Assembly: GCA_022508705.1 (NCBI GenBank)
Contig: JAFLUO010000066.1
Location: forward strand, 1 to 10,476
Source of the DNA: Oscillospiraceae bacterium
GTDB taxonomy: Bacteria > Bacillota > Clostridia > Oscillospirales > Acutalibacteraceae
Reading direction: 5' to 3'
Length of the DNA stretch: 10,476 bases
Shown: positions 1-7,184 of the stretch, piece by piece
How the letters are laid out: each line of letters opens with the position of its first letter
Numbering within the stretch: position 1 is the stretch's first letter
Notes under the pieces: model-generated
The model's database searches: none
Told to the model about the DNA's origin: nothing
What the model saw: only the letters and a program-made list of their open reading frames with translations
Program-made: the position numbers and the translations under genes

Positions 1-3000
1 AGATCATCAACGTTTACTCCGCTTTGTTGGATCAGTTAAAGACGTTAGGTGTCTCTAAAAACAGTGACGGTAAGTACGTTTATAACGGTAAAGAATATGA
101 CGATCCCAAAACGCTCTTTAAATATCTTGAAGATTTAGATGGTGTTGGTCATAAGGCAATTGTCAAGGCTCTCAGTGATGTAGTTGTCCGCGATGTTACG
201 GATACCGAAGTGCACGGTCTTCTCGACAAAATCGGCGAGTTAGAGAGGCAGAGCAACGACGACACCATCTATACCATCTACGAATATCCACAGCGTAATA
301 AGATGATTGGATATTATGAGTTTGTGGGCAATAATGACAAAGGAACAGGTGCATATGTAGGCTACAGAACCTGGGGCTTAAATAACGTAGATGCCAATGT
401 CGCAAAATCATCGGAGTTTCGATACGAGAATTTAGACGAGTCATATTTCACAAAGGAGGTCACGCAGGGTACCGAGGCAGATGGATTTGATTTTTCAAAA
501 TGGAACACTATGTATAATGGTTTCCCCAATCATCCACTCAATTTTTCTAACGGCTCCGGATTTAACATAGGGGGCGTTACGGTTGCCGGAGTTTTACTAA
601 ACAAAACACCGACAGACAGCTTTACCATCTCTTTTTCTTCGGACGTAAATACAACTTCCAATACTGCGGAGATTCTGTATATTGGCCCTTCGACGGGTGA
701 GAAAAGCAGAGCGGAGTTTAGAATGACCAGCGAGAATGGCTCGTTCAATATCTATTCCGGCGGGAACAATGTTTGGACCGCGAAAGCCTCCGCCAATACG
801 AGATTCACCCTCGTATATAACGGCAGCAGCTTAGCGATTTATTTGGGCAGTACGCTTAATCAAACGGTGAATCTGTCGCTTTCCGATTCTAACATCGTAT
901 TTGCTCCTTTCAGTGACGACAACACTTCCGATCTCTATGTTGACGACGTTTTTCTCTATAATACCGCACTAAAAGGAAACGAAGTTACACAATTGGTCAC
1001 CGCTTACGGTAACGGAAAGGGCATTAACGATTACAGCACAGCTGCAATCAACTGGAACGACATTTTCATTGACGAAGATGCCCTCATGCTGCTTCTCAAC
1101 CCCCATAATACCGTTCACACGCCACTCGGTGTTGCAGCTTACAACTATTATGTAAACGGCGGCAGCGCACCGCTCGGTTACTGGGACGGGAAAAACAGCA
1201 GCAATGAGTCAGCTGAGAATACCTCAATCGTTATTAAAACGGAAAAAGACGTAACGCTCGGCGCTGCGTACAAATCCGACGGTCAAGGCTGGTATTTTAT
1301 CTCCCATGGCGGCAATATTAATACTGTAACAGACCTTTTGGGTGATGTCGGATCTGCCAAATGGTTTATTGGTCTCTCAAAAGATTTAGCTGTTAAGGAC
1401 AACATCGCCGGTTCAAATGCTAATACCAATGCGGAATATTCGGTTCCTAACGAAGGACCGGTTCGTTTCTATCTTGACTCTGAGGGCAATCTGCGCTGTT
1501 TCCACTCGACCAACAGAGGTACTAATGTTCCTAATATTTGTTCTTATGTCTATCGGTTGGAGGATAGCCAATACGTAAAGACGGAAGCGCTTCAGCGTGT
1601 TTTGGCAAACTTCACCACAAAGCTTGCGGAGGATTCTTCTTCCAGTCAGATTTCCGCAGTGCGCTTCAGTACAGACCAGTACGCAAATATAGAGGGCGGT
1701 CTTGACAGCCTTGTTCTTTTGGACTGGACAGATGATCCCATTGAGGTTTCAAAGATGATGTCCCAGGTGCGAGGGGATGGTACTTCGAATCTTGAGACAG
1801 GTTATGATACGAGTGCGGCGGGTATAAAGCAGTATAACTATTCGCTCACCGGCGGTACTTATGTTTATACGGGATTACAGACATTTTACAACAAACTCAT
1901 CATGAGTGAAGACAAAACTTCTCGACGTGATGATGAGAACGCCCCAAAATTTGTTGTCATATTTACTGACGGTGCAGATCAGGATATTACAGACTATAAC
2001 AGCGCAACCAATCAGGTAACAATAGGTACAAAAACAAAAAATGCTGTAAAAGCTGTAAAAGATAAAGGTTACACTATCATCACCGTTTACACGCCGGAGG
2101 CAGGGCTCACTGCGGATGACGAAGAATATAAGAAGGCAAAGGCATTCCTGACCGCAATCGCCGGTACAAAGGACGAAAACGACGGCGAGGAATACTTCTT
2201 TGAATCAACCGATTTGAACGAGCTTTCGAGAATCTTCGAAGAGCAGCTCATGTCTCAGCTTACTGATAAGATGGAAGGCTACACCATTCAAGACTACATT
2301 GACCCTCGCTTTGACCTGCAGAATGCAGACGGCACCCTTTGGAAGCTGAAGGCGGGCGGTAAGGTGGATAAAGTCAAGGCGGACGGCACAGTCGAAACAA
2401 TCGACGTAACCAAAAAGAACAGCAAGACGGATGACTACTACACCTTCCACCTTGCCGGTTCTTCCACACCGAGTGCCCGCGACCCGTATTTGCTCTATGA
2501 CGGAGCTAAAGATATGTACTATATGAAGTGGGTTGACCAGACTGTTCCGTCCAGTGCAGTCGGCGCAAAGGATCTTTTGCCCGTATGGAATGCAGAGGTA
2601 ATGCTGAAGGCAAAGGACGACTTCATAGGCGGCAACACTGTTCTCACTAACGGCAACGAAGAAAAGATGAATTGGGTGTACCACCCGATTGACAGTCCTG
2701 ATGAAGCAGAAAGAACACAGGCTATAGAGAAACTGAGAGAGCAGTTGGAAAAAGAATACCGGGAAATCCATAAGAATCCTAAGCCTGAGGAAATAGAGAA
2801 TTATATAGAGAAAAACCTTAAGAAATCTGCATATGACGCATCCTCCGGCACGGGCGATATGAAAAAAGAATACAATAAGATGACGGTAGACGGTAAGGAG
2901 GTCAACGATTATGATAACCCCATAGACGAATACCCGTCCAAAGGATTCCCGCGCACGACGGCGAACGTGAAACCTATGCAGATCAATACCAAAGATATTG

Positions 3001-4958
3001 ATAACATCATATATATGGGAGAAACGATCTCACCGAGGCAGCTTTTGGCTGGGGTCAATGATGAATATCTCACCGATTCATATTATCTTGATTATTTGAA
3101 ACGGTACGCATATCAGCGGTATGCCGGCACAAGCGTGGATATGCCTCTACAGGAGCTGTTTAGCCAGTGGCTTGATGGCGGTGATGATAACGTGCCGCAA
3201 AAGGCGTTCTCCGTTCCGTATATGTATCTGCCCAGCGTTCAGTATGACACGGCGGGCAAAATTGTGCCAAACAGCGCTCCGAAGAACAATACAGGCGGTA
3301 CACTGCACGAACAGGACGTTGTAGGCATTCTGACATACAGATGGAAGCAGATTGACCCTGACCCGATAACCGCTGACGAGCCGATTAAGGATTTTGTCAA
3401 AAACAATACCGAGCGTGTACAATATTTGCTCACGGTAGAGTTTACTCCCTTGCAAGTCGGAGACAATTTTGACACGTTAAACGGACTCTTTGCCGACTAT
3501 ATTCCTACCGTCGGCGAAAGAACGGCGTTTGATGACACTTTTCTGTTTGACAGAGAAGCGTATGTGAATGAAAGGCTGATTAACGAAAAGGACAAAGACG
3601 GTCAGTATGTTTATCAGTGGGATAAGAAATACAAGCCCGCAGCATATTTTGATCCTACCGATTCTGATAAGGATCATAAAGACCTATACGGAGATGCTGT
3701 CCTCATTAACAACGACAGAACGCTTACGGCATCCGTGGCACATACGTTTGACGTAGTCAGCGGCGGTATTGCACTTGAACTGAAGGTGCTGATAGGCGAG
3801 CTTGAAGAAGCGGCAAATGCGTACGGCGGTGATTTCGTAAAAGAATTCACATTGAATGCCACACGCAGCTTCACAGGCATCGAACGTGTTGAAAAACTAA
3901 AAGCAAATAACTCCGGGCGAGAGGACTTCGGCAGTGACTTTACTATCACCTTCAAGCTTGATTATGATGCAGACAAGATTGCAGCCTTGAAGGCTGATGT
4001 ATTAGCCAACCCCGATAAATATCCCGACGGCTATGTAAGCATCTTTGCCGTGACGACAAAGATCAAAGCCAACGAGGCAAATTTCAAGGATTTTGATGCA
4101 GATAACCTTACCGAGCTTCCGATAGGTACTTATGATTTTTCATTAAGTGAGATAAACAATCAGTTACAAACTGTTCTTGGTGATAAACTTCATTTTGCAA
4201 AGTTGGGATATGACTTAGAGAATTTGTCTGAAGAATATTTTGATGACAGGGTTCTGAACGGTCTCAACACAACAAATGAAGAAGCAGAGGGCGGGCAAAA
4301 ATGGCGTGAAAAACTTGGTACTGACGGCAAACCTATGAGAGATGAAAACGGTAATATAATTTACGAAGGACCGGAAATCAACAACGACAACATCACGGAT
4401 TTCGTAGCCGGAGCAGGTATGAGCGCAGACAAGAAAACCGTTTCCTTCTATATCGGCACATCATCTTCCGAAAAGCCGTACACCGATTACCGTCTGAGTA
4501 TTCTTGCTCTGTCCACCGGTATGGCACAACTGACAATCAATGAAGAAGGCGGAAAGTCAAACGAGAGCTTCCTTTACCGAATTACCGGAATGACCTTGGG
4601 CTACAAGGAAGTGAAGGACTTGGTTGTGTCCGTACAGGGCGGCGGCTCAACGACAATCAACATTCTCCCCGGAAATTATACTGTGGAAGAGATTTCAGAT
4701 TGGTCATGGAGATACGACAACAAATCGACCGAAGGTAAAGGCAGTGAAGAGTGGACGCTGTATCCGAGTGATTTGAAAAAAGCATCGACAACGCTTAAGT
4801 TTATAAACGATAATCCGATTGAGGAGCACAAAACGGTTATTTATGTGCATTCATCCAAAGGCAAGACTTGGCTTGGCGGTGAAAATTATAAGGATAACCG
4901 ATTTCAATCCGAAAACGGCAACTCTTCTTCAATAAACCGCAAGTTTAAATTAAAATAA
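1..4958 (+). CDS. Large vWA/SpaA-like surface protein, 5' end missing
   Basis: This is probably a secreted adhesin-like protein of more than 1,650 residues. The frame is open to the left edge (first full codon at 3). The TTG at 24 has no ribosome binding site, so the true start and any signal peptide lie outside. Regions in order: a LamG/concanavalin-like beta-sandwich (about 480-1020); a von Willebrand A-like region (about 1350-2260) with the helix KTEALQRVLANF, the metal-site loop TGGTYVYTG and the strand FVVIFTDG; a KDDFIGGN segment (about 2610-2655), which I associate with Clostridia surface proteins of this type; a charged helical, coiled-coil-like stretch (2694-2840); and a C-terminal Cna-B/SpaA-like domain (about 4515-4815) with LTINEEGG and NYTVEEISDWSWRY. 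The end carries WLGGENYKDNRF (4869-4904). There is no LPXTG motif, hydrophobic anchor or LysM domain. The first vWA metal motif (DxSxS) is not recognisable. The domain calls are firm as a type; the ligand is unknown. Confidence 0.85.
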   Translation, partial: IINVYSALLDQLKTLGVSKNSDGKYVYNGKEYDDPKTLFKYLEDLDGVGHKAIVKALSDVVVRDVTDTEVHGLLDKIGELERQSNDDTIYTIYEYPQRNKMIGYYEFVGNNDKGTGAYVGYRTWGLNNVDANVAKSSEFRYENLDESYFTKEVTQGTEADGFDFSKWNTMYNGFPNHPLNFSNGSGFNIGGVTVAGVLLNKTPTDSFTISFSSDVNTTSNTAEILYIGPSTGEKSRAEFRMTSENGSFNIYSGGNNVWTAKASANTRFTLVYNGSSLAIYLGSTLNQTVNLSLSDSNIVFAPFSDDNTSDLYVDDVFLYNTALKGNEVTQLVTAYGNGKGINDYSTAAINWNDIFIDEDALMLLLNPHNTVHTPLGVAAYNYYVNGGSAPLGYWDGKNSSNESAENTSIVIKTEKDVTLGAAYKSDGQGWYFISHGGNINTVTDLLGDVGSAKWFIGLSKDLAVKDNIAGSNANTNAEYSVPNEGPVRFYLDSEGNLRCFHSTNRGTNVPNICSYVYRLEDSQYVKTEALQRVLANFTTKLAEDSSSSQISAVRFSTDQYANIEGGLDSLVLLDWTDDPIEVSKMMSQVRGDGTSNLETGYDTSAAGIKQYNYSLTGGTYVYTGLQTFYNKLIMSEDKTSRRDDENAPKFVVIFTDGADQDITDYNSATNQVTIGTKTKNAVKAVKDKGYTIITVYTPEAGLTADDEEYKKAKAFLTAIAGTKDENDGEEYFFESTDLNELSRIFEEQLMSQLTDKMEGYTIQDYIDPRFDLQNADGTLWKLKAGGKVDKVKADGTVETIDVTKKNSKTDDYYTFHLAGSSTPSARDPYLLYDGAKDMYYMKWVDQTVPSSAVGAKDLLPVWNAEVMLKAKDDFIGGNTVLTNGNEEKMNWVYHPIDSPDEAERTQAIEKLREQLEKEYREIHKNPKPEEIENYIEKNLKKSAYDASSGTGDMKKEYNKMTVDGKEVNDYDNPIDEYPSKGFPRTTANVKPMQINTKDIDNIIYMGETISPRQLLAGVNDEYLTDSYYLDYLKRYAYQRYAGTSVDMPLQELFSQWLDGGDDNVPQKAFSVPYMYLPSVQYDTAGKIVPNSAPKNNTGGTLHEQDVVGILTYRWKQIDPDPITADEPIKDFVKNNTERVQYLLTVEFTPLQVGDNFDTLNGLFADYIPTVGERTAFDDTFLFDREAYVNERLINEKDKDGQYVYQWDKKYKPAAYFDPTDSDKDHKDLYGDAVLINNDRTLTASVAHTFDVVSGGIALELKVLIGELEEAANAYGGDFVKEFTLNATRSFTGIERVEKLKANNSGREDFGSDFTITFKLDYDADKIAALKADVLANPDKYPDGYVSIFAVTTKIKANEANFKDFDADNLTELPIGTYDFSLSEINNQLQTVLGDKLHFAKLGYDLENLSEEYFDDRVLNGLNTTNEEAEGGQKWREKLGTDGKPMRDENGNIIYEGPEINNDNITDFVAGAGMSADKKTVSFYIGTSSSEKPYTDYRLSILALSTGMAQLTINEEGGKSNESFLYRITGMTLGYKEVKDLVVSVQGGGSTTINILPGNYTVEEISDWSWRYDNKSTEGKGSEEWTLYPSDLKKASTTLKFINDNPIEEHKTVIYVHSSKGKTWLGGENYKDNRFQSENGNSSSINRKFKLK

Positions 4959-4960
4959 CA

Positions 4961-5004
4961 AAAAATCCGATGAACACGAATTTGTTTCAGTTCATCGGAT
5001 TTTT
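4961..5004. terminator. Bidirectional intrinsic terminator
   Basis: A perfect 15-bp inverted repeat (4961-4975 with 4990-5004, core ATCCGATGAAC) encloses a 14-nt loop. It begins two bases after the stop of the surface-protein gene. T-runs follow the stem on both strands, so it can also end the convergent kinase-like gene, whose stop is at 5067-5069. Confidence 0.9.
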
Positions 5005-5066
5005 ATTTCTGTTTTTCGTTAAAAATTGTATGATTTTATAGGCATCTCTTTACTATTTAATTTGTT

Positions 5067-5582
5067 CTATAATTCAATATCAATCTGATAGTCTTCATCA
5101 ATTAAAATGTATTCTGCTCCGTGGCGGATACATTGTTCCAGCATTTGTGTGTTATCACGCATAACAGCCTCTATGGTGCAATCCTCATCATCTCCGCGGT
5201 CTTCAATTACACATGCAAATTTTTTGATGTTATAGAAATGTTTTTCAATATACTTTTTGCTCATTACCAAACAAAAGAATTTGATTTTATCCAAATATTC
5301 CTTGTCAAAATCTTTTGCCCATTCAAGGGGGATATAACATCCTTCAACAATAAGGTTTTGCCCGTTTTCAATGGCTGTCTTTATCATTTCCCGTACAATC
5401 GGCCATAAGTACGACGTCAATAATTCTTCATCACTCGTAGGGGTAAGCGTTGTGTTGCCGCTGCGGATAAGTCCCATTTTTAAGTGGTCTATGGAGAGGT
5501 ACGGATATTTATATTTTTCAAGGAGTTTTTGTGCAAGAGCAGTTTTGCCCGTATGTGATGCACCTGTAATTAAAATAATCAT
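5067..5582 (-). CDS. P-loop NTPase / kinase-like protein
   Basis: This is a 171-residue cytoplasmic protein opening with a hydrophobic strand and a Walker A loop, MIILITGASHTGKT (GASHTGKT at residues 7-14). It resembles the small AAA_33/zeta-toxin/adenylate-kinase-like P-loop phosphotransferases. Other landmarks are YLSIDHLKMGLIRSG after the P-loop helix, where a substrate-binding Asp is often found, and the hydrophobic strand NLIVEGCYIP. The start at 5582 is chosen because GGAGG (5587-5591) sits just upstream and a strong promoter lies at 5628-5656. An upstream in-frame extension would run through that promoter. The gene is single, divergent from the symporter operon and convergent with the surface-protein gene. 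The substrate cannot be told from sequence: it may phosphorylate a small metabolite or nucleotide, and no antitoxin-like partner is visible. Confidence 0.85.
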   Translation of the reverse strand: MIILITGASHTGKTALAQKLLEKYKYPYLSIDHLKMGLIRSGNTTLTPTSDEELLTSYLWPIVREMIKTAIENGQNLIVEGCYIPLEWAKDFDKEYLDKIKFFCLVMSKKYIEKHFYNIKKFACVIEDRGDDEDCTIEAVMRDNTQMLEQCIRHGAEYILIDEDYQIDIEL

Positions 5583-5586
5583 TTTT

Positions 5587-5591
5587 CCTCC
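5587..5591 (-). promoter_or_regulatory. Ribosome binding site of the kinase-like gene
   Basis: GGAGG on the minus strand lies four bases before the ATG at 5582. It fixes the start there rather than at the far-upstream in-frame ATG. Confidence 0.8.
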
Positions 5592-5627
5592 GATTAGTAA
5601 CACATTAAGTACCAATTTATAGAAATA

Positions 5628-5656
5628 ATTATAGCATAAAACCCCCGTTTTTTCAA
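5628..5656 (-). promoter_or_regulatory. Sigma-A promoter for the kinase-like gene
   Basis: On the minus strand, TTGAAA (5651-5656) is followed after exactly 17 bases by a perfect TATAAT (5628-5633). A TG one base upstream of the -10 makes it an extended -10 promoter. Transcription would start roughly 40 nt before the chosen ATG. Strong constitutive expression is likely. Confidence 0.85.
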
Positions 5657-5715
5657 TGGACAATGCCACATTCGCAAAAAAGATGAATGATACCTGCACA
5701 ATTACCCTTTTTATT

Positions 5716-5736
5716 CTTTTTCGATTATTGAAAAAG
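5716..5736. promoter_or_regulatory. Inverted repeat, possible operator of the symporter operon
   Basis: CTTTTTC (5716-5722), a 7-base spacer, then GAAAAAG (5730-5736): a perfect 7-bp palindrome that covers most of the -35 box of the rightward promoter. The position suits a repressor site. The regulator is not in the window, and A/T-rich DNA gives such repeats by chance. Confidence 0.4.
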
Positions 5737-5756
5737 CTAAAATAATATTGTATACT
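5728..5756 (+). promoter_or_regulatory. Sigma-A promoter for the symporter-GH2 operon
   Basis: TTGAAA (5728-5733) and TATACT (5751-5756) are separated by 17 bases, about 60 nt before the symporter ATG. The transcript leader would be about 55 nt, with no recognisable riboswitch. Confidence 0.8.
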
Positions 5757-5817
5757 TAAATAAATCAGGGAATGTTCGGAAAAATATATGAAAATACTCA
5801 AGTAAAGGAAAAATGTT

Positions 5818-7182
5818 ATGGATAATCAAAAACGGCTCAACCCTTTTGGTATGAGGGACAAAATCGGATATGCATTCGGTGATATGGGGTGCAATTTTTC
5901 ATTTCAACTGGTTTCATCTTATATGTACCTATTTTACACTCAATGTATAGGCCTTAGTGCAAAGCATTGGGCGTGGATAATCGTTGTGTCAAAGGTGTGG
6001 GATGCAATCAATGACGTGATTATCGGAAATATGGTTGACAGAAAACAAATCGGAAAAAAGAGTAAGTTTATGCCGTGGATATCCATAGGTTCAGTAATGC
6101 TTGTTGCATTTTCGATTATGCTGTTTACACCTGTCGGCGATTTTTCTGATATGGGTAAAATACTTTGGTGTTTATTGTCCTATTGCTTATGGTCTGTTGC
6201 TTATACAATGATAAATGTTCCTTACGGATCGCTTCATTCTGTTATTACCGATGACCCCAAACAGCGAACAACGCTCTCAACCTTCAGAAGCATAGGCGCC
6301 GCTCTGCCGGCGGTTTTGGTTATGATTTTGCCGAAAATCGTTTATGAGAATAATGTTCTTTCTGCAAACAGATTGTTTATAGTATCAATTGTATTTTCTG
6401 TTGCTGCGTTTTTTGCATTTTTTGCGTTGCGTAAAATGGTCACTGAAAGAGTTGTCCGTGAAAACAAGGTAGAAAAAGTAAGTTATATTTCAACTGTAAA
6501 ATCATTCTTTACAAACCGTGCAATGGTAGGTATAACAATTGCAACAGTGGCTGTCGTTGTTTTCTACAATTCATCAATGTCAGTTAATAACCTTGTTTTT
6601 CAGTTTTATTTTAACGATGCTTCAAAATCATCCCTTGCTATGATTGCATCATATTTACCGCTTGTTGCATTTATGCCCTTTGCATCAAATATTGTTGCTA
6701 AAATAGGTAAAAAGAAATTGCTTACAGGTTCAGGGCTTGTAAGTGTTATTGCAGGTATTGCAATGCTGTTTTTACCTATTACTCCTGATATGAAGGGAAT
6801 AATAATCTATGTTGTCGGCTTGATGTTTGTAAATACGGGATGCTGTGTGTTCCAGATTATTGTGTGGGCAATGGTTGCCGACTGCATTGAAGACAGTTAC
6901 AGAAAAAAAGGTGTTCGTGAGGAGGGCTCTCTTTACGCTCTTTATTCATTCTTCCGAAAACTCGCACAAGGTATCGGTTCTGCGCTTGTTGCACTCTCAC
7001 TCAGTGCCGTGGGTTATGTTGAAAGTGCTGACGTTCAGACTGCCGAAGCTTCAAAAAATATAAAAAATCTCTATATCATTCTTTTAGTAGTGGGTCTTTC
7101 AATAATGGTTCTGTCAATGAAATTTGTTTACAATATCGGCTTTAAAGAAGAACGTGAATTCAATAATGATATAAAGGAGTAA
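5818..7182 (+). CDS. GPH-family sugar:cation symporter (MelB/UidB-like)
   Basis: This is a 454-residue integral membrane protein of the glycoside-pentoside-hexuronide:cation symporter family, which imports glycosides with H+ or Na+. Family marks: the N-terminus IGYAFGDMGCNF, where Asp22 matches the sugar-site Asp of MelB by position; KVWDAINDVIIGNMVDR (residues 59-75), where Asp62 and Asp66 correspond to the cation-site pair of MelB; and PYGSLHSVITDDPKQRTTLS, the conserved cytoplasmic loop. About 12 hydrophobic segments are spread over the full length, and the size is normal for the family. The ATG at 5818 is preceded by AAAGGAA (5804-5810). It is the first gene of an operon with the GH2 gene two bases downstream, so the cargo is probably the substrate of that enzyme. 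Whether this is a glucuronide, galactoside or other glycoside is open. Confidence 0.92.
   Translation: MDNQKRLNPFGMRDKIGYAFGDMGCNFSFQLVSSYMYLFYTQCIGLSAKHWAWIIVVSKVWDAINDVIIGNMVDRKQIGKKSKFMPWISIGSVMLVAFSIMLFTPVGDFSDMGKILWCLLSYCLWSVAYTMINVPYGSLHSVITDDPKQRTTLSTFRSIGAALPAVLVMILPKIVYENNVLSANRLFIVSIVFSVAAFFAFFALRKMVTERVVRENKVEKVSYISTVKSFFTNRAMVGITIATVAVVVFYNSSMSVNNLVFQFYFNDASKSSLAMIASYLPLVAFMPFASNIVAKIGKKKLLTGSGLVSVIAGIAMLFLPITPDMKGIIIYVVGLMFVNTGCCVFQIIVWAMVADCIEDSYRKKGVREEGSLYALYSFFRKLAQGIGSALVALSLSAVGYVESADVQTAEASKNIKNLYIILLVVGLSIMVLSMKFVYNIGFKEEREFNNDIKE
7173..7179 (+). promoter_or_regulatory. Ribosome binding site of the GH2 gene inside the symporter end
   Basis: AAAGGAG lies in the last codons of the symporter gene, five bases before the ATG at 7185. 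With stop and start two bases apart, translation of the two genes is probably coupled. Confidence 0.8.
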
Positions 7183-7184
7183 TT

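Noticed and set aside
24..26. TTG as the start codon of the surface-protein gene
   Set aside because: The frame is open upstream to the window edge, no ribosome binding site precedes the TTG, and no signal peptide follows it.
2205..2771. 188-codon open frame on the minus strand inside the surface-protein gene
   Set aside because: It is antisense to a region that codes coherently on the plus strand (the end of the vWA region and what follows). It shows no recognisable family and no promoter.
5728..5741. Catabolite-response (cre) element at the symporter promoter
   Set aside because: The best match, TGAAAAAGCTAAAA, lacks the central C of the CG core and the conserved C near the end.
5583..5801. 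N-terminal extension of the kinase-like gene to an upstream ATG
   Set aside because: The extension has no ribosome binding site, runs through a consensus promoter (5628-5656), and would put about 70 non-family residues before the P-loop.
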